The notes under the pieces were generated by a model. The model did no database searches. It was not told where the DNA came from and saw nothing but the letters and a program-made list of their open reading frames with translations. Of a DNA stretch of 64,000 bases, positions 56,138-64,000 are shown in pieces (position 1 is the stretch's first letter; each line of letters starts with the position of its first letter). This DNA is from Lactuca virosa. Taxonomy: Eukaryota; Streptophyta; Magnoliopsida; Asterales; Asteraceae. Made by a program: the position numbers and the translations under genes. The stretch is taken from positions 172,556,001 to 172,620,000 of the forward strand of contig CAKMRJ010005634.1 in assembly GCA_928212115.1 (NCBI GenBank), read 5' to 3'.

Positions 56138-56880
56138 GCACTACAAACATTTATGGTAAACTATAATGGGTGTAGTTTATGGGCCATTAACACTATTTTA
56201 TCATTTTGGGACAAAACAAATAATTATATAAATGTATAATTATTTTACACTATGTTATTACAATGGAAAGGTAATTCTTTCACTTAAAAAGGGTTTTAAT
56301 TACACAATACGTAAACCCGCTGACACAATTATGTGAGAAATAATCTTCACCGTACCTACCAGAGTACACACTAAAGTGTTGAATTATAACCAGAATCTCG
56401 GTAAGAGAGCGTGACACTTGTGTATGGATATATACGGGATTGACAATCCCGCACCTAAGTTGTTCGCTATAGCTAGACCGGTAGGTATGGGGTGACAATT
56501 GTCTAACATTCTGATGCCTGAAGAACGTCGTAGCAGGCCAACTCCGGTTTTAGCATGGTTGTAATAACTCACATGGGAAATACTTATACATTTTTGGTCT
56601 TAGGGTTTTAATACTACAACTAATTTTTTTAAGAAAATATTGGATTTTCTGGAAACATACACTATAAATTTACAAGGAAAGAGTTACTGATTTTTCACAT
56701 ACAAAACTCTTATGAATTCACCGACTTAATTGTTGACACTTTTCAAAACTACTTGTATTCTCTGTAAATCGTTAAACAGGTAGTCACACGACTTGAGGAT
56801 GGGACGTTACGACGTCGCTCTATTTATTTTTGTCATCATAATGTAATTGTTTTGAAACATACAATACTCAGATACAATTT
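54655..56880 (+). repeat. Gyp-D: partial LTR of a Tekay-like gypsy element
   Basis: 2.2 kb starting TGTGACAACAGTCG. It parallels the Tek-B LTR throughout: GTCAAC-rich start, G run (55591-55605), (AT)n tract (56075-56135), GCCTGAAGAACGTCG and GAGGATGGGACGTTA segments. Its 3' end is cut by Sir-d at 56880. No gene; the short frames are not protein-like. Confidence 0.85.
56075..56135. repeat. (AT)n microsatellite in Gyp-D
   Basis: About 60 bp of AT with one slip. Confidence 0.9.
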
Positions 56881-57178
56881 TGTAGAGATAAAATCTCTAA
56901 ATATCGAAAGATTCAAAACAGGTAATAAAAAATAGGAACACAAGAATGGATCAAAATATGCTTAATGATTCAAAGGTTGCCACAGAAGAACTCGATGAAG
57001 AATTGCTACTATAGAGGCGTGTAGGGTTACAAGGCTATTTCCAAAATTACAAAACATGGTGCATGCATGCACCTTAAATACTATAACCTAATAATAAATG
57101 ACGGGTGGACAAGCCCAAGTCCATTTACATAAATGGACTATTTAATAAAATACAATGGCGCAACACTAATTCTCAACA
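56881..57178 (-). repeat. Sir-d 3' LTR
   Basis: 298 bp, TGTTGAGAATTAG to ATCTCTACA on the minus strand, after a purine run AAAGGAGGGGAT. Short for this group. Confidence 0.75.
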
Positions 57179-57213
57179 ATCCCCTCCTTTGCTTCAACTG
57201 AGGCGAGAGTCCA

Positions 57214-58740
57214 TCAAGGCTGAGTTCGCTTCTGAACATCAAAAACTTTCGGAATAATGTTCAGCAGAACCACACGAACCTGGATATACAATTGAATCAT
57301 ATCCAAGAAGCACTTCTTCTCGCCCTTGCTGTTACCCTTGTATCTGTTGACGAGGTCCAAAATGTATTCAAGACACGAAGTGGTGTATAAGTGTTTGCCG
57401 TCCAAAAAGAAACAAACTTTTTGATAGCCTGCATCATTTTGTTCCTTCAGTTGAAAGGCCATACAACATCCGTTCTTATGTATCTTCCCAAGCTTCATCT
57501 TGTCAAAACCATCAGGGTTATCTTTAGAAAGAATACTTGGTTTCCTTCGCAACACAACAACTATTTCAACATCCATCTGGCCAACCTCGTAAATGTAAGA
57601 AATTATAATCTGTTTGAGGTGAGCAATGACGGGTTCATACTTCTTACCATCCATCAGCCAATAATTGTAAACCACGATCCAATCATATGGGTTAAGGCTT
57701 GGCAGATCAGCGAGGGTGAATTTGCAGACCTGACTGGACGAACCTCTCGCAACCTTAAACTTTGCATTTGGGAAGCGATCGTTTTTGATTGGACCAATGA
57801 CCTTCACTGCCAAAATCTTGCTCGCACTCCACGTCTCATATTGTATTCATATGCTTAAGGTACAAGTAGAAGAGTAAGTGATAAACACCACTATCTGTCA
57901 CAGGGGCATACAACACTTTCACAAAGCTGCGAAACTTGAAAGCTTTTGGAGTAACTGGCAGGCCCAGCTGCGAGTCTTGAGAATTTTGAAGATCGAACGA
58001 CACAACTGGTTCCAAACAATACTGACTTGACATATCAACAACTTCATTTAGGATTCGCTTTAGCGTCCACACTTGAAACAAGTGCTTTCGGCTTTCCGTT
58101 GTGAGGTGAGCTGCGCGTTCATCTTTTTCTTTTTCTTCAGCTTCACGAACAACCCTCCGATGTTCATCATTTCAGCCTCTCGTGTCTTTCTTATTTTGAG
58201 CACGTTTTTATCATGCTCTTCATCTTCGCTCTTGACAACAATTGGTTCTTCATTGAAAAGCTGTTCTTTTCCTTTTGGCCCAGATACGCTTTTGGGCTTG
58301 ACAGTGGATTTGACTGAAAGCTTGGTATGACCATTTTTAGAACTTTCTTCTCCCCCTTGTTTCGAAATTGAGCGAAATTTCAGAACACCCTCCAGGCGAT
58401 TGAGCATAGCGAAACCGGCCTGAGTTTTTTTTCAAGATGCTTCTTGATCGTGATCGTGATCATAGAATCACGAGTCTCAATAATATCAGAAGGTAGACCA
58501 TTGACATCAGCAATACAACTCTTCATAAATGCTTTCTCAGATAATAAATCCTTGACTTGTTTTTCAGAATGTTCTAGCTTAACTGTCAAGACTTTCACCT
58601 TTTCAGTCTTCTCAGAAAGAGCATCCATGATCTTGCTCTCCATTGCTAAATAATCTTGAAGCTTTGTGATCTTCGAGGAGATGGAGGAGTTAAACTCAGC
58701 ATGGTCAGATTGCAGACCAATGTGAATCGCTTCAAGTTTC
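57214..58740 (-). pseudogene. Post-pol ORF of Sir-d, truncated and broken
   Basis: Minus-strand order: coiled coil (MDALSEKTEKVKVLTVKLEH), a Lys/Glu-rich linker, then AFKFRSFVKVLYAPVTDSG, LKHMNTI, then TLADLPSLNPYDWI and YEPVIAHLKQIIISYIYEV with MDVEI. Shifts occur near 58400 and 58075 and a stop near 57836. The last third is the domain also found in Sir-b and Sir-c. Function unknown. Confidence 0.72.
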
Positions 58741-59145
58741 TATTGGATTAGGTGTCTGAGCCCATAACTATAATTGTTATGTACTTCACCAGAGAGTAGC
58801 ATGGTCCATTTTAGGTTGCATTCACCAGAACAATCTGATAGGATGGATATTTGAGAAAGAGGAATCATATTATTTAATTAATATTGATCAAGAATTAATT
58901 TAGTGATCAAAAGAGACAAATTAAATATTGATCATGATTGATTAGTGATGGGCTAAGCTTATGTAAGGATCCGTAAAGTGTTAGTCCATTAAAAGCCCAA
59001 GTGTAAGAATTAGGGTTTACACATAACCCTTGGAATTCTACAGTATATATATGTAACCCCTTGGCCTAAAATCATATACACTAGCCTTCTTAGAGAAAAT
59101 ATAGCCGTTTTTTAGTGCCTCCAAGCTTTTATCAAGTCCTCTAAC
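58741..59145 (+). repeat. Cop1-d LTR fragment
   Basis: It aligns with the first part of 32634-33390 and 61520-62291; TATA box TATATATA at 59044-59051. Confidence 0.8.
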
Positions 59146-59149
59146 CTTT

Positions 59150-60110
59150 TTCTAAAGTCGGATGACACTTGCGAATCTTGTTTGCTTGGAAAGATGACCA
59201 AGTCACCCTTCACTGGTACTTGTGAAAGGGGTGAGGGTTTGTTGGATCTCATACACACCAATGTGTATGGACCCTTCAGATCCGCCACAAGGGATGCTAA
59301 CCGCTTCTATGTGACTTTTATTGATGATTACAAAAGATATGGCTATATCTACTTGATCAAGCATAATTCAAAAAACTTTGAAAAGTTTAAAGAGTTTAAA
59401 CAATAAGTGGAGAATCAATTGGGCAGGAAGATAAAGATGATCCGATCTCAACAGGGTGGTGAGTATCTTAGTATCGAGTTCCACTACTATCTTAAGGAAT
59501 GTGGAATTATTTCACAATTGACGCCACCGGGACACCACTTCTTAATGGTGTTGCTGAGAGGCGCAATCGATCCTTGTTGGACATGGTTCGTTCCATGATG
59601 AGTCGAGCTTCAATACCTATCTCATTCTGGGGGTATGCCTTCCAGACTGCCGCTCATATCCTTAATCTAGTCTCTACTAAAAAGGTTTCCAAAACACCTC
59701 ACTAGATGTGGACAGGGAAGGTTCCCTCGTTAGCACACATCAAGGTTTGGGGTTGCGAGGCTTTCGTGAGGTGTGAGACTTATGACAAGCTCGAACCTCA
59801 TAGTGAGCGTTGTATTTTCATCGGCTACCCACATAAGTCTTTTGGATATCTCTTCTACAGACCGAGTGACAATGTTGTCTTCGTTGCGAGGAGAGGGGTT
59901 TTCCGAGAGAGAGAACTCATATGCCAAGAGGACAGTGGGGAGGAAAATTGACCTTGAAGAGCTTCAAGAATTAAGTAATGAAGTAACCTCAAACACTAGC
60001 GCTTAATCTGAGGAGGAAACTCCTGTTGAACCAGTTGACAAGTCCTTACCTCTGAGGCGTTCCAGTAGAGTTAGTGTTCCACCTATGTTATATGGTTTCC
60101 ATATTACTAC
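59150..60110 (+). pseudogene. Copia integrase remnant of Cop1-d
   Basis: CESCLLGKMTKSPF is the end of the zinc region; LLDLIHTNVYGPF and YVTFIDDYKRYGYIYL hold the first catalytic Asp region, then MIRSQQGGEYLS, where the usual Asp-Asn/Arg-Gly motif is altered (SQQGGE), and NGVAERRNRSLLDMVRSMM with the Glu. WGYAFQTAAHILN, HIKVWGCEAFV and IFIGYPHKSFGYLF follow. Stops lie at 59404 and 59703 and a shift near 59530. Inactive. Confidence 0.85.
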
Positions 60111-60122
60111 AGATGGTGATAC

Positions 60123-60447
60123 TGTAAGGGTCGAATTGTTGTAATTAGTCGAAGTATGTTTTGGACTCTTCGAATATTTTGTAATGTATTTTACTAGGGC
60201 GCTTTTATTCGAAGCTTTAGAGTCAATGCCTTAGTATATTTTTTGTATGCTTTCAGTTCCCTATAAATAGGGTTATTTACTAGAGTTAGAAAAGAACTTT
60301 TACAGACTTGTCTACTATTCTCTGTAAAGAATTCGAAAGCATAAAATAGAGCATAACAAGATCATATTTACATCGTGTGTTCAAATATCATATTCTTACT
60401 TGAATTCATACTCTGATTAATTCATTACTCGATTCATTGGTTCATCA
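60123..60447 (+). repeat. Cop2 5' LTR
   Basis: 325 bp, TGTAAGGGTCG to GGTTCATCA, TATA box TATAAATA at 60262-60269. Confidence 0.88.
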
Positions 60448-60448
60448 A

Positions 60449-60462
60449 TTGGTATCAGAGCA
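60449..60462 (+). other. Cop2 primer-binding site
   Basis: TTGGTATCAGAGCA. Confidence 0.93.
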
Positions 60463-60494
60463 GGAATCATATCTCTGATCTGATTTTCACGCAG

Positions 60495-60548
60495 TTCAAA
60501 AAGTTTTTGAATCAACTTTTTGATTCAAAAGTTTCCGCACTTTTTGAA
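60495..60548 (+). promoter_or_regulatory. Cop2 leader hairpin
   Basis: An 11-bp perfect stem (TTTTGAATCAA, 60505-60515, with 60520-60530) with a 4-nt loop, enclosed by TTCAAAAAG (60495-60503) and CTTTTTGAA (60540-60548). Confidence 0.55.
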
Positions 60549-60701
60549 AGTGAAAAATTGTCTAGATCTTAGTCTGTGATTCGATTCTGCATTTGAATTG
60601 TTGAATCGAGTGTTATTCTCATCAATTCGATTTGATTCATCTAGTTTGTTTTCAAATTCTCAAATCTTTTCAAACTTCTCAAAATCTTCTTCCGTACAAC
60701 A

Positions 60702-61515
60702 ATGGCGAGTTTCAATCTCAATTCGGTGACCTCGTTTTCTCATCTGCTAGGTTCATCAATCAAAATTCCAATGCTAATCCCTGAATACTATGATCAGTGG
60801 GCTGATCGTATGCAGGATTATCTGAATGGTCTGGATGAAGAATTATGGTCATGTATCACTGGAAATGTCAATGTTCTAGTGAATGTTCAACCAATTGGAT
60901 CATCTTCTACAAATTCTGGAGTTGATAATCAAACTGATCGTTTGAAGAAACTGGAGAAGAGGTGTATGAGGGAACTGCGAGGTGCATTACCCCCAGTTGT
61001 GTACAATTACGTTAGGAGTTGTACAACTACAAAGGAAGTCTGGAACAATCTGAAAGATAAATTTCAAGGAAGTGAGAAGACAAAAATCAATTCAGTTAAA
61101 CAGTGTTTGGTTGAGTTGAAAGATTTCAAACAAAAAGAAGGAGAAACAATTGAAGTTTACTATGATCGTCTGAACGAGTTAATCTATCGGTGCAATCGCT
61201 ATGGAATTACCAGAACTTCAATGGAATTCAATCTCATCTTTGTAATGGGGCTTCGAAAAGAATGAAGAAGTGTGAGTATGATGGTGAAGAATCAACAAAG
61301 TTTTGATACATCAACTCTCAATGATTTGTACAATCAATTGAAAACACACGAAATTGAGGTAAATGAAATTGTTGAGGAATCGAAGTTGAATTTGGGAGGT
61401 CCATTAGCTCTTGTATCAAAGATTTCTGAGAAAGAAGCTGAAAATGGTGATTTTTGAGGAAGAAGAAGGATTCATCATGAATTCGGATGATGAAGCAATA
61501 GCATTTTACTCGAAT
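60702..61515 (+). pseudogene. Cop2 gag, nearly intact N-terminal part
   Basis: The first 187 residues are open: MASFNLNSVTSFSHLLGSS, IPEYYDQWADRMQDYL, VRSCTTTKEVWNNLKDKF, CLVELKDFKQKEGETI and YDRLNELIYRCNRYG, a copia gag core. A TGA at 61263 (probably a former Trp) and a shift near 61455 break it; after these come LNDLYNQLKTHE and GGPLALVS, then an acidic run. The zinc knuckle is beyond the Cop1-e insertion. This is the best preserved gag of the copia group here. Confidence 0.85.
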
Positions 61516-61519
61516 AATA

Positions 61520-62291
61520 TGTTGGATTAGATGTCTAAGCCCATAACTATTATTGGTATGTACTTGACCCGAGAGTAGCATGGTCCATTTGGGTTGCATA
61601 TCATCAGGACCATTTGTTAGGATGGACTTTTGAGAGAAGGTTATTTATGGTTTATTAATATATTATAAGTTATAATATATTAATATGAAATCATATGTTT
61701 TAATTAGTATCGATCAAGAATTAATTTGGAATTAATTTAGTGATCAAAAGAGACTAATTAAATCTATGGGGACTAATTATGATAATTAGTTATATTATAT
61801 GTGTTAGGCTTATGATCCATGTTGGACCAAGTTTATGTATGGATACATAAAGAGTTGGGCCACATGAACCATGGATCATAAAACCCATGGGTATGGATTA
61901 TGGGTTATACCCATGACCCTTGGAATCCTACATATAAATAGGTTACTCCATAGCCAAAATCACCACTTCTTTTCTTAGAGAAATATGGAGGTGTTTTGGT
62001 GCATGGAATTCTCTCTCAAGAGCCACCTTTGTCCTTGGTGTGTTGTGATTCCATTTGAGCCATTTCATACTATTGGTGCTAAGCTCTTAAGGCCAAATAC
62101 ATCAAGACTTCAAGCCACATAAAAGGTATGTTTCCCTAACTAGTATATTATATGGTTTATGTCAAATGCATGCTAACTATAGGTTTAATGCCTTGGAAAC
62201 CATTTGCATGTATAATTAGTGAAAACATAGATCCAAGGTATTTAGGGTTGTATGTGCACCATAGGATGTTGTATTATACCAAAATCCAACA
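61520..62291 (+). repeat. Cop1-e 5' LTR
   Basis: 772 bp, TGTTGGATTAGATG to AAAATCCAACA; TATA box TATAAATA at 61933-61940. Confidence 0.95.
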
Positions 62292-62292
62292 G

Positions 62293-62306
62293 TGGTATCA
62301 GAGCCA
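62293..62306 (+). other. Cop1-e primer-binding site
   Basis: TGGTATCAGAGCCA one base after the LTR. Confidence 0.95.
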
Positions 62307-63298
62307 TGGGTTGTTTTCTATTATATTTGATGCAAATGTATTTTTTTTTCAAGTTGAAGGAAAAAAAAAAGAAAAACAAAACATGAAGTTTGTCAAATTT
62401 TATGATAATTACTTGATTTTATGAAAAACTAATTATTTATAAAATTTGAGTCACTTTACTACAAGAGTTGAATTAGGTCAATTTATTAAAAGATAGAATG
62501 ATATGATTATTTTATTTGTTTTAAAAGTTTGATCAAAATGGTTTTAAGGAGTTACAAATTTTGTCATAGAATTTTGGAACTCAAAAAGTTTTTTTAAAGT
62601 TATGATCTTAAGAGTTTTTGAAACTTCCATAAGTTATGGATGTGAAATGTCTCATTTATTTACTCTTTAGGTTATGAATTCCAAGAGTCTTTAAAGGATA
62701 ACTGTCAAAGTTTCAAGATTTGTATTAGTTTATATGATTATCTAATTTCTTGAAAATTGTTGATGTGACTTATCTTTACTTATGAGTTTAATCTAGATCA
62801 TAGAAAAATTATTTGATTATTGTGTTAATTGGAATATTTGATCTTAATGGTTTTTATGAACTCCATAACTTGTCCTCAAGTTATGGAAAGTGAAGAGTTT
62901 TTCCTTTTAAAGTGTCATTAAGTCTCATAGGTTATGAAAATAGAAGAGTCAGTATTTTTAATGTCATCATTAAATGATTTAATGTCTTCCATAACTTGTC
63001 CTCAAGTTATGGAGCTTGAATTTTTATTTTTTTTCATTAAACCTTAATTAAACTCATAACTTATGAAAAATCCAAGAGTTTTGAAAGGTTTAAAAACTTG
63101 TCCTCAAGTTTTGGAATTTGTAAAGTTACCCCCCATGTATACTTTAATTCCAAACTAGACCTTAGAATTTTAAAAGTTTAAAATTCAACCCTTATACTAT
63201 TATTATAATTTTAATTATATAGATATGTATAAGATAAAGTCAATCTTACCATTAGTAGGCCTCATTCACAAAGCCGGTCTATAAGGGGGTATAAGGTT

Positions 63299-63318
63299 AC
63301 TGCCTATAAAATGGCAGT
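63299..63318 (+). promoter_or_regulatory. 8-nt-loop hairpin of Cop1-e
   Basis: ACTGCC/GGCAGT, perfect, around TATAAAAT. Confidence 0.62.
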
Positions 63319-63529
63319 TTAATGGGTGTCCACTCTCACCCACCGCTTCCTTGACTGGTGGAGGGTCGTTAGCCGAACGGGTAGGATAAAGACTATAATT
63401 CTCCCTTCATTAAAAGTATAATTATAAATACTAAGTAACTAAACACTTATAAATTCCCAATCTTAGTTACTTAGGAAAATGTGAAATGGTGCTAACCCAC
63501 GAAATTACACTTTGCACCTTTGTTAAGTC

Positions 63530-63565
63530 GTTAGTGGAGCGTGTGTGGTTAACCGGCACACTAAC
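63530..63565 (+). promoter_or_regulatory. 22-nt-loop hairpin, first, Cop1-e
   Basis: GTTAGTG/CACTAAC, 7 bp perfect, loop 63537-63558. Confidence 0.7.
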
Positions 63566-63611
63566 ATGGGACTGACAATGTGTGACGAAGGGTAACTTAA
63601 GTTTATCATAG

Positions 63612-63647
63612 ATTGGTGGAGCGTGTGTGGTTAACCGGCACATCAAT
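63612..63647 (+). promoter_or_regulatory. 22-nt-loop hairpin, second, Cop1-e
   Basis: ATTGGTG/CATCAAT with one G-U, loop 63619-63640. Confidence 0.72.
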
Positions 63648-63699
63648 TAGGTGATAAAGTTGAGGGTACCAAGTCAATTTGCATGGTTATTCACACCTT

Positions 63700-63730
63700 G
63701 TTTGTGATCCTCGGCATCCCAGTCACAAAC
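63700..63730 (+). promoter_or_regulatory. 15-nt-loop hairpin, first, Cop1-e
   Basis: GTTTGTGA (63700-63707) and TCACAAAC (63723-63730), perfect, loop TCCTCGGCATCCCAG. Confidence 0.72.
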
Positions 63731-63871
63731 TTGAGAGGGCACAATCGAGATTCAAACATGCCATTGAAAGTTCAATGTATCTCAAAAGATCTAGGAGTTT
63801 CAAATCCAATTAAAACTTAATTATATTTCGTTTTCATGGTGGAAATTGGTAAATCGTCATTTACCTACCTT

Positions 63872-63925
63872 CAACTATTTTATAGCTTGGATTACGACAT
63901 CCCTCTTCCGGTTATAAATAGGTTG
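63872..63925 (+). promoter_or_regulatory. 15-nt-loop hairpin, second, Cop1-e
   Basis: 63872-63891 against 63907-63925, loop TTACGACATCCCTCT; pairs kept by G-U where Cop1-c has A-U. Confidence 0.7.
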
Positions 63926-64000
63926 TTGGATCCTAGCCTTAATATTTCATATTGGGTGTTATATTAAGGACTTTAAATCAACTAAACTTGAATTTCTCCC

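Larger units (their letters stand above)
56881..58740 (-). mobile_element. Sir-d: 3' end of a Sirevirus-like copia element
   Basis: Minus strand: end of a post-pol ORF, polypurine tract (57190-57179) and a short LTR (57178-56881). The 5' part is cut at 58740 by Cop1-d. Confidence 0.8.
58741..60122 (+). mobile_element. Cop1-d: internally deleted copia element
   Basis: A partial Cop1 LTR (58741 to about 59145, beginning TATTGG instead of TGTTGG) is joined directly to integrase. Leader, gag and protease are missing. It is interrupted at 60122 by Cop2 and its remainder lies outside the window. Confidence 0.8.
60123..61519 (+). mobile_element. Cop2: copia element, 5' end
   Basis: LTR, primer-binding site, leader and gag; interrupted at 61519 by Cop1-e. 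Preceding bases GATAC would be its left target duplication. Confidence 0.85.
61520..64000 (+). mobile_element. Cop1-e: 5' end of a Cop1 copia element, cut by the window edge
   Basis: LTR, primer-binding site and leader, colinear with Cop1-c (42469-44850). Inserted in Cop2 gag; 61515-61519 (TAATA) would be the left target duplication. Confidence 0.93.
62307..64000 (+). other. Cop1-e leader, structured and untranslated
   Basis: No ORF. Inverted units CCATAACTTG-TCCT-CAAGTTATGG at 62863-62886 and 62989-63012, a related AAAACTTG/CAAGTTTT unit at 63093-63112, 8-nt-loop hairpin 63299-63318, 22-nt-loop hairpins 63530-63565 and 63612-63647, 15-nt-loop hairpins 63700-63730 and 63872-63925. Confidence 0.85.

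Noticed and set aside
1..64000. tRNA genes, because TGGTATCAGAGC-like sequences recur
   Set aside because: Every one is a primer-binding site adjacent to an LTR; no cloverleaf sequence surrounds them.

Overview
The window is plant nuclear DNA made almost entirely of nested LTR retrotransposons. I found no host gene, tRNA, rRNA or CRISPR array. Initiator-Met tRNA type primer-binding sites (TGGTATCAGAGC), long LTRs, Tekay-type chromovirus and Sirevirus-type copia proteins and AT-rich spacers point to a large flowering-plant genome. The protein style resembles elements I associate with Asteraceae such as lettuce, but that is an impression and no database was searched. Element names used here are local labels.

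Layout, left to right. Cop1-a (1-2028, minus) is the 5' end of a Ty1/copia element inserted in a Sirevirus gag remnant, Sir-a (2029-3158, minus). An (AT)n tract separates it from the 3' end of another Sirevirus, Sir-b (3225-5592, plus), which abuts Cop1-b. Cop1-b is one copia element split into 5593-7338 and 31994-33390. The split is caused by Tek-A (7339-31993, minus), a Ty3/gypsy element whose own leader is split by a second one, Tek-B (15751-28677, plus, target duplication ATACC). The 3' LTR of Cop1-b is hit by a complete Sirevirus, Sir-c (33391-53180, minus, duplication AAACC), which in turn carries Cop1-c (42469-49221, plus, duplication ATTCT) inside its protease gene. To the right lies a chain of interrupted pieces: Gyp-C (53186-54654), Gyp-D (54655-56880), Sir-d (56881-58740, minus), Cop1-d (58741-60122), Cop2 (60123-61519) and Cop1-e (61520 to the end).

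Proteins. Both Tek elements encode gag, protease, reverse transcriptase, RNase H, integrase and a C-terminal chromodomain-like segment. Each also has an extra ORF upstream of gag (ORF0: acidic N-terminus, predicted coiled coil). Tek-B keeps a 1013-residue gag-to-RNase H frame but its integrase is broken; Tek-A has many stops, most explicable by C-to-T decay. Three Sireviruses carry a large ORF after pol with one shared domain.

Most interesting signal: the untranslated leaders are built from stem-loops whose loops are conserved while the stems change sequence yet keep pairing. Copies of the Cop1 family share a 22-nt-loop hairpin (two per leader), a 15-nt-loop hairpin (two or more) and an 8-nt-loop hairpin, with compensatory and wobble changes between copies. 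Independently, three gypsy elements carry an 18-nt core motif in the loop of otherwise unrelated long hairpins. These look like structured cis-acting RNAs of unknown function.
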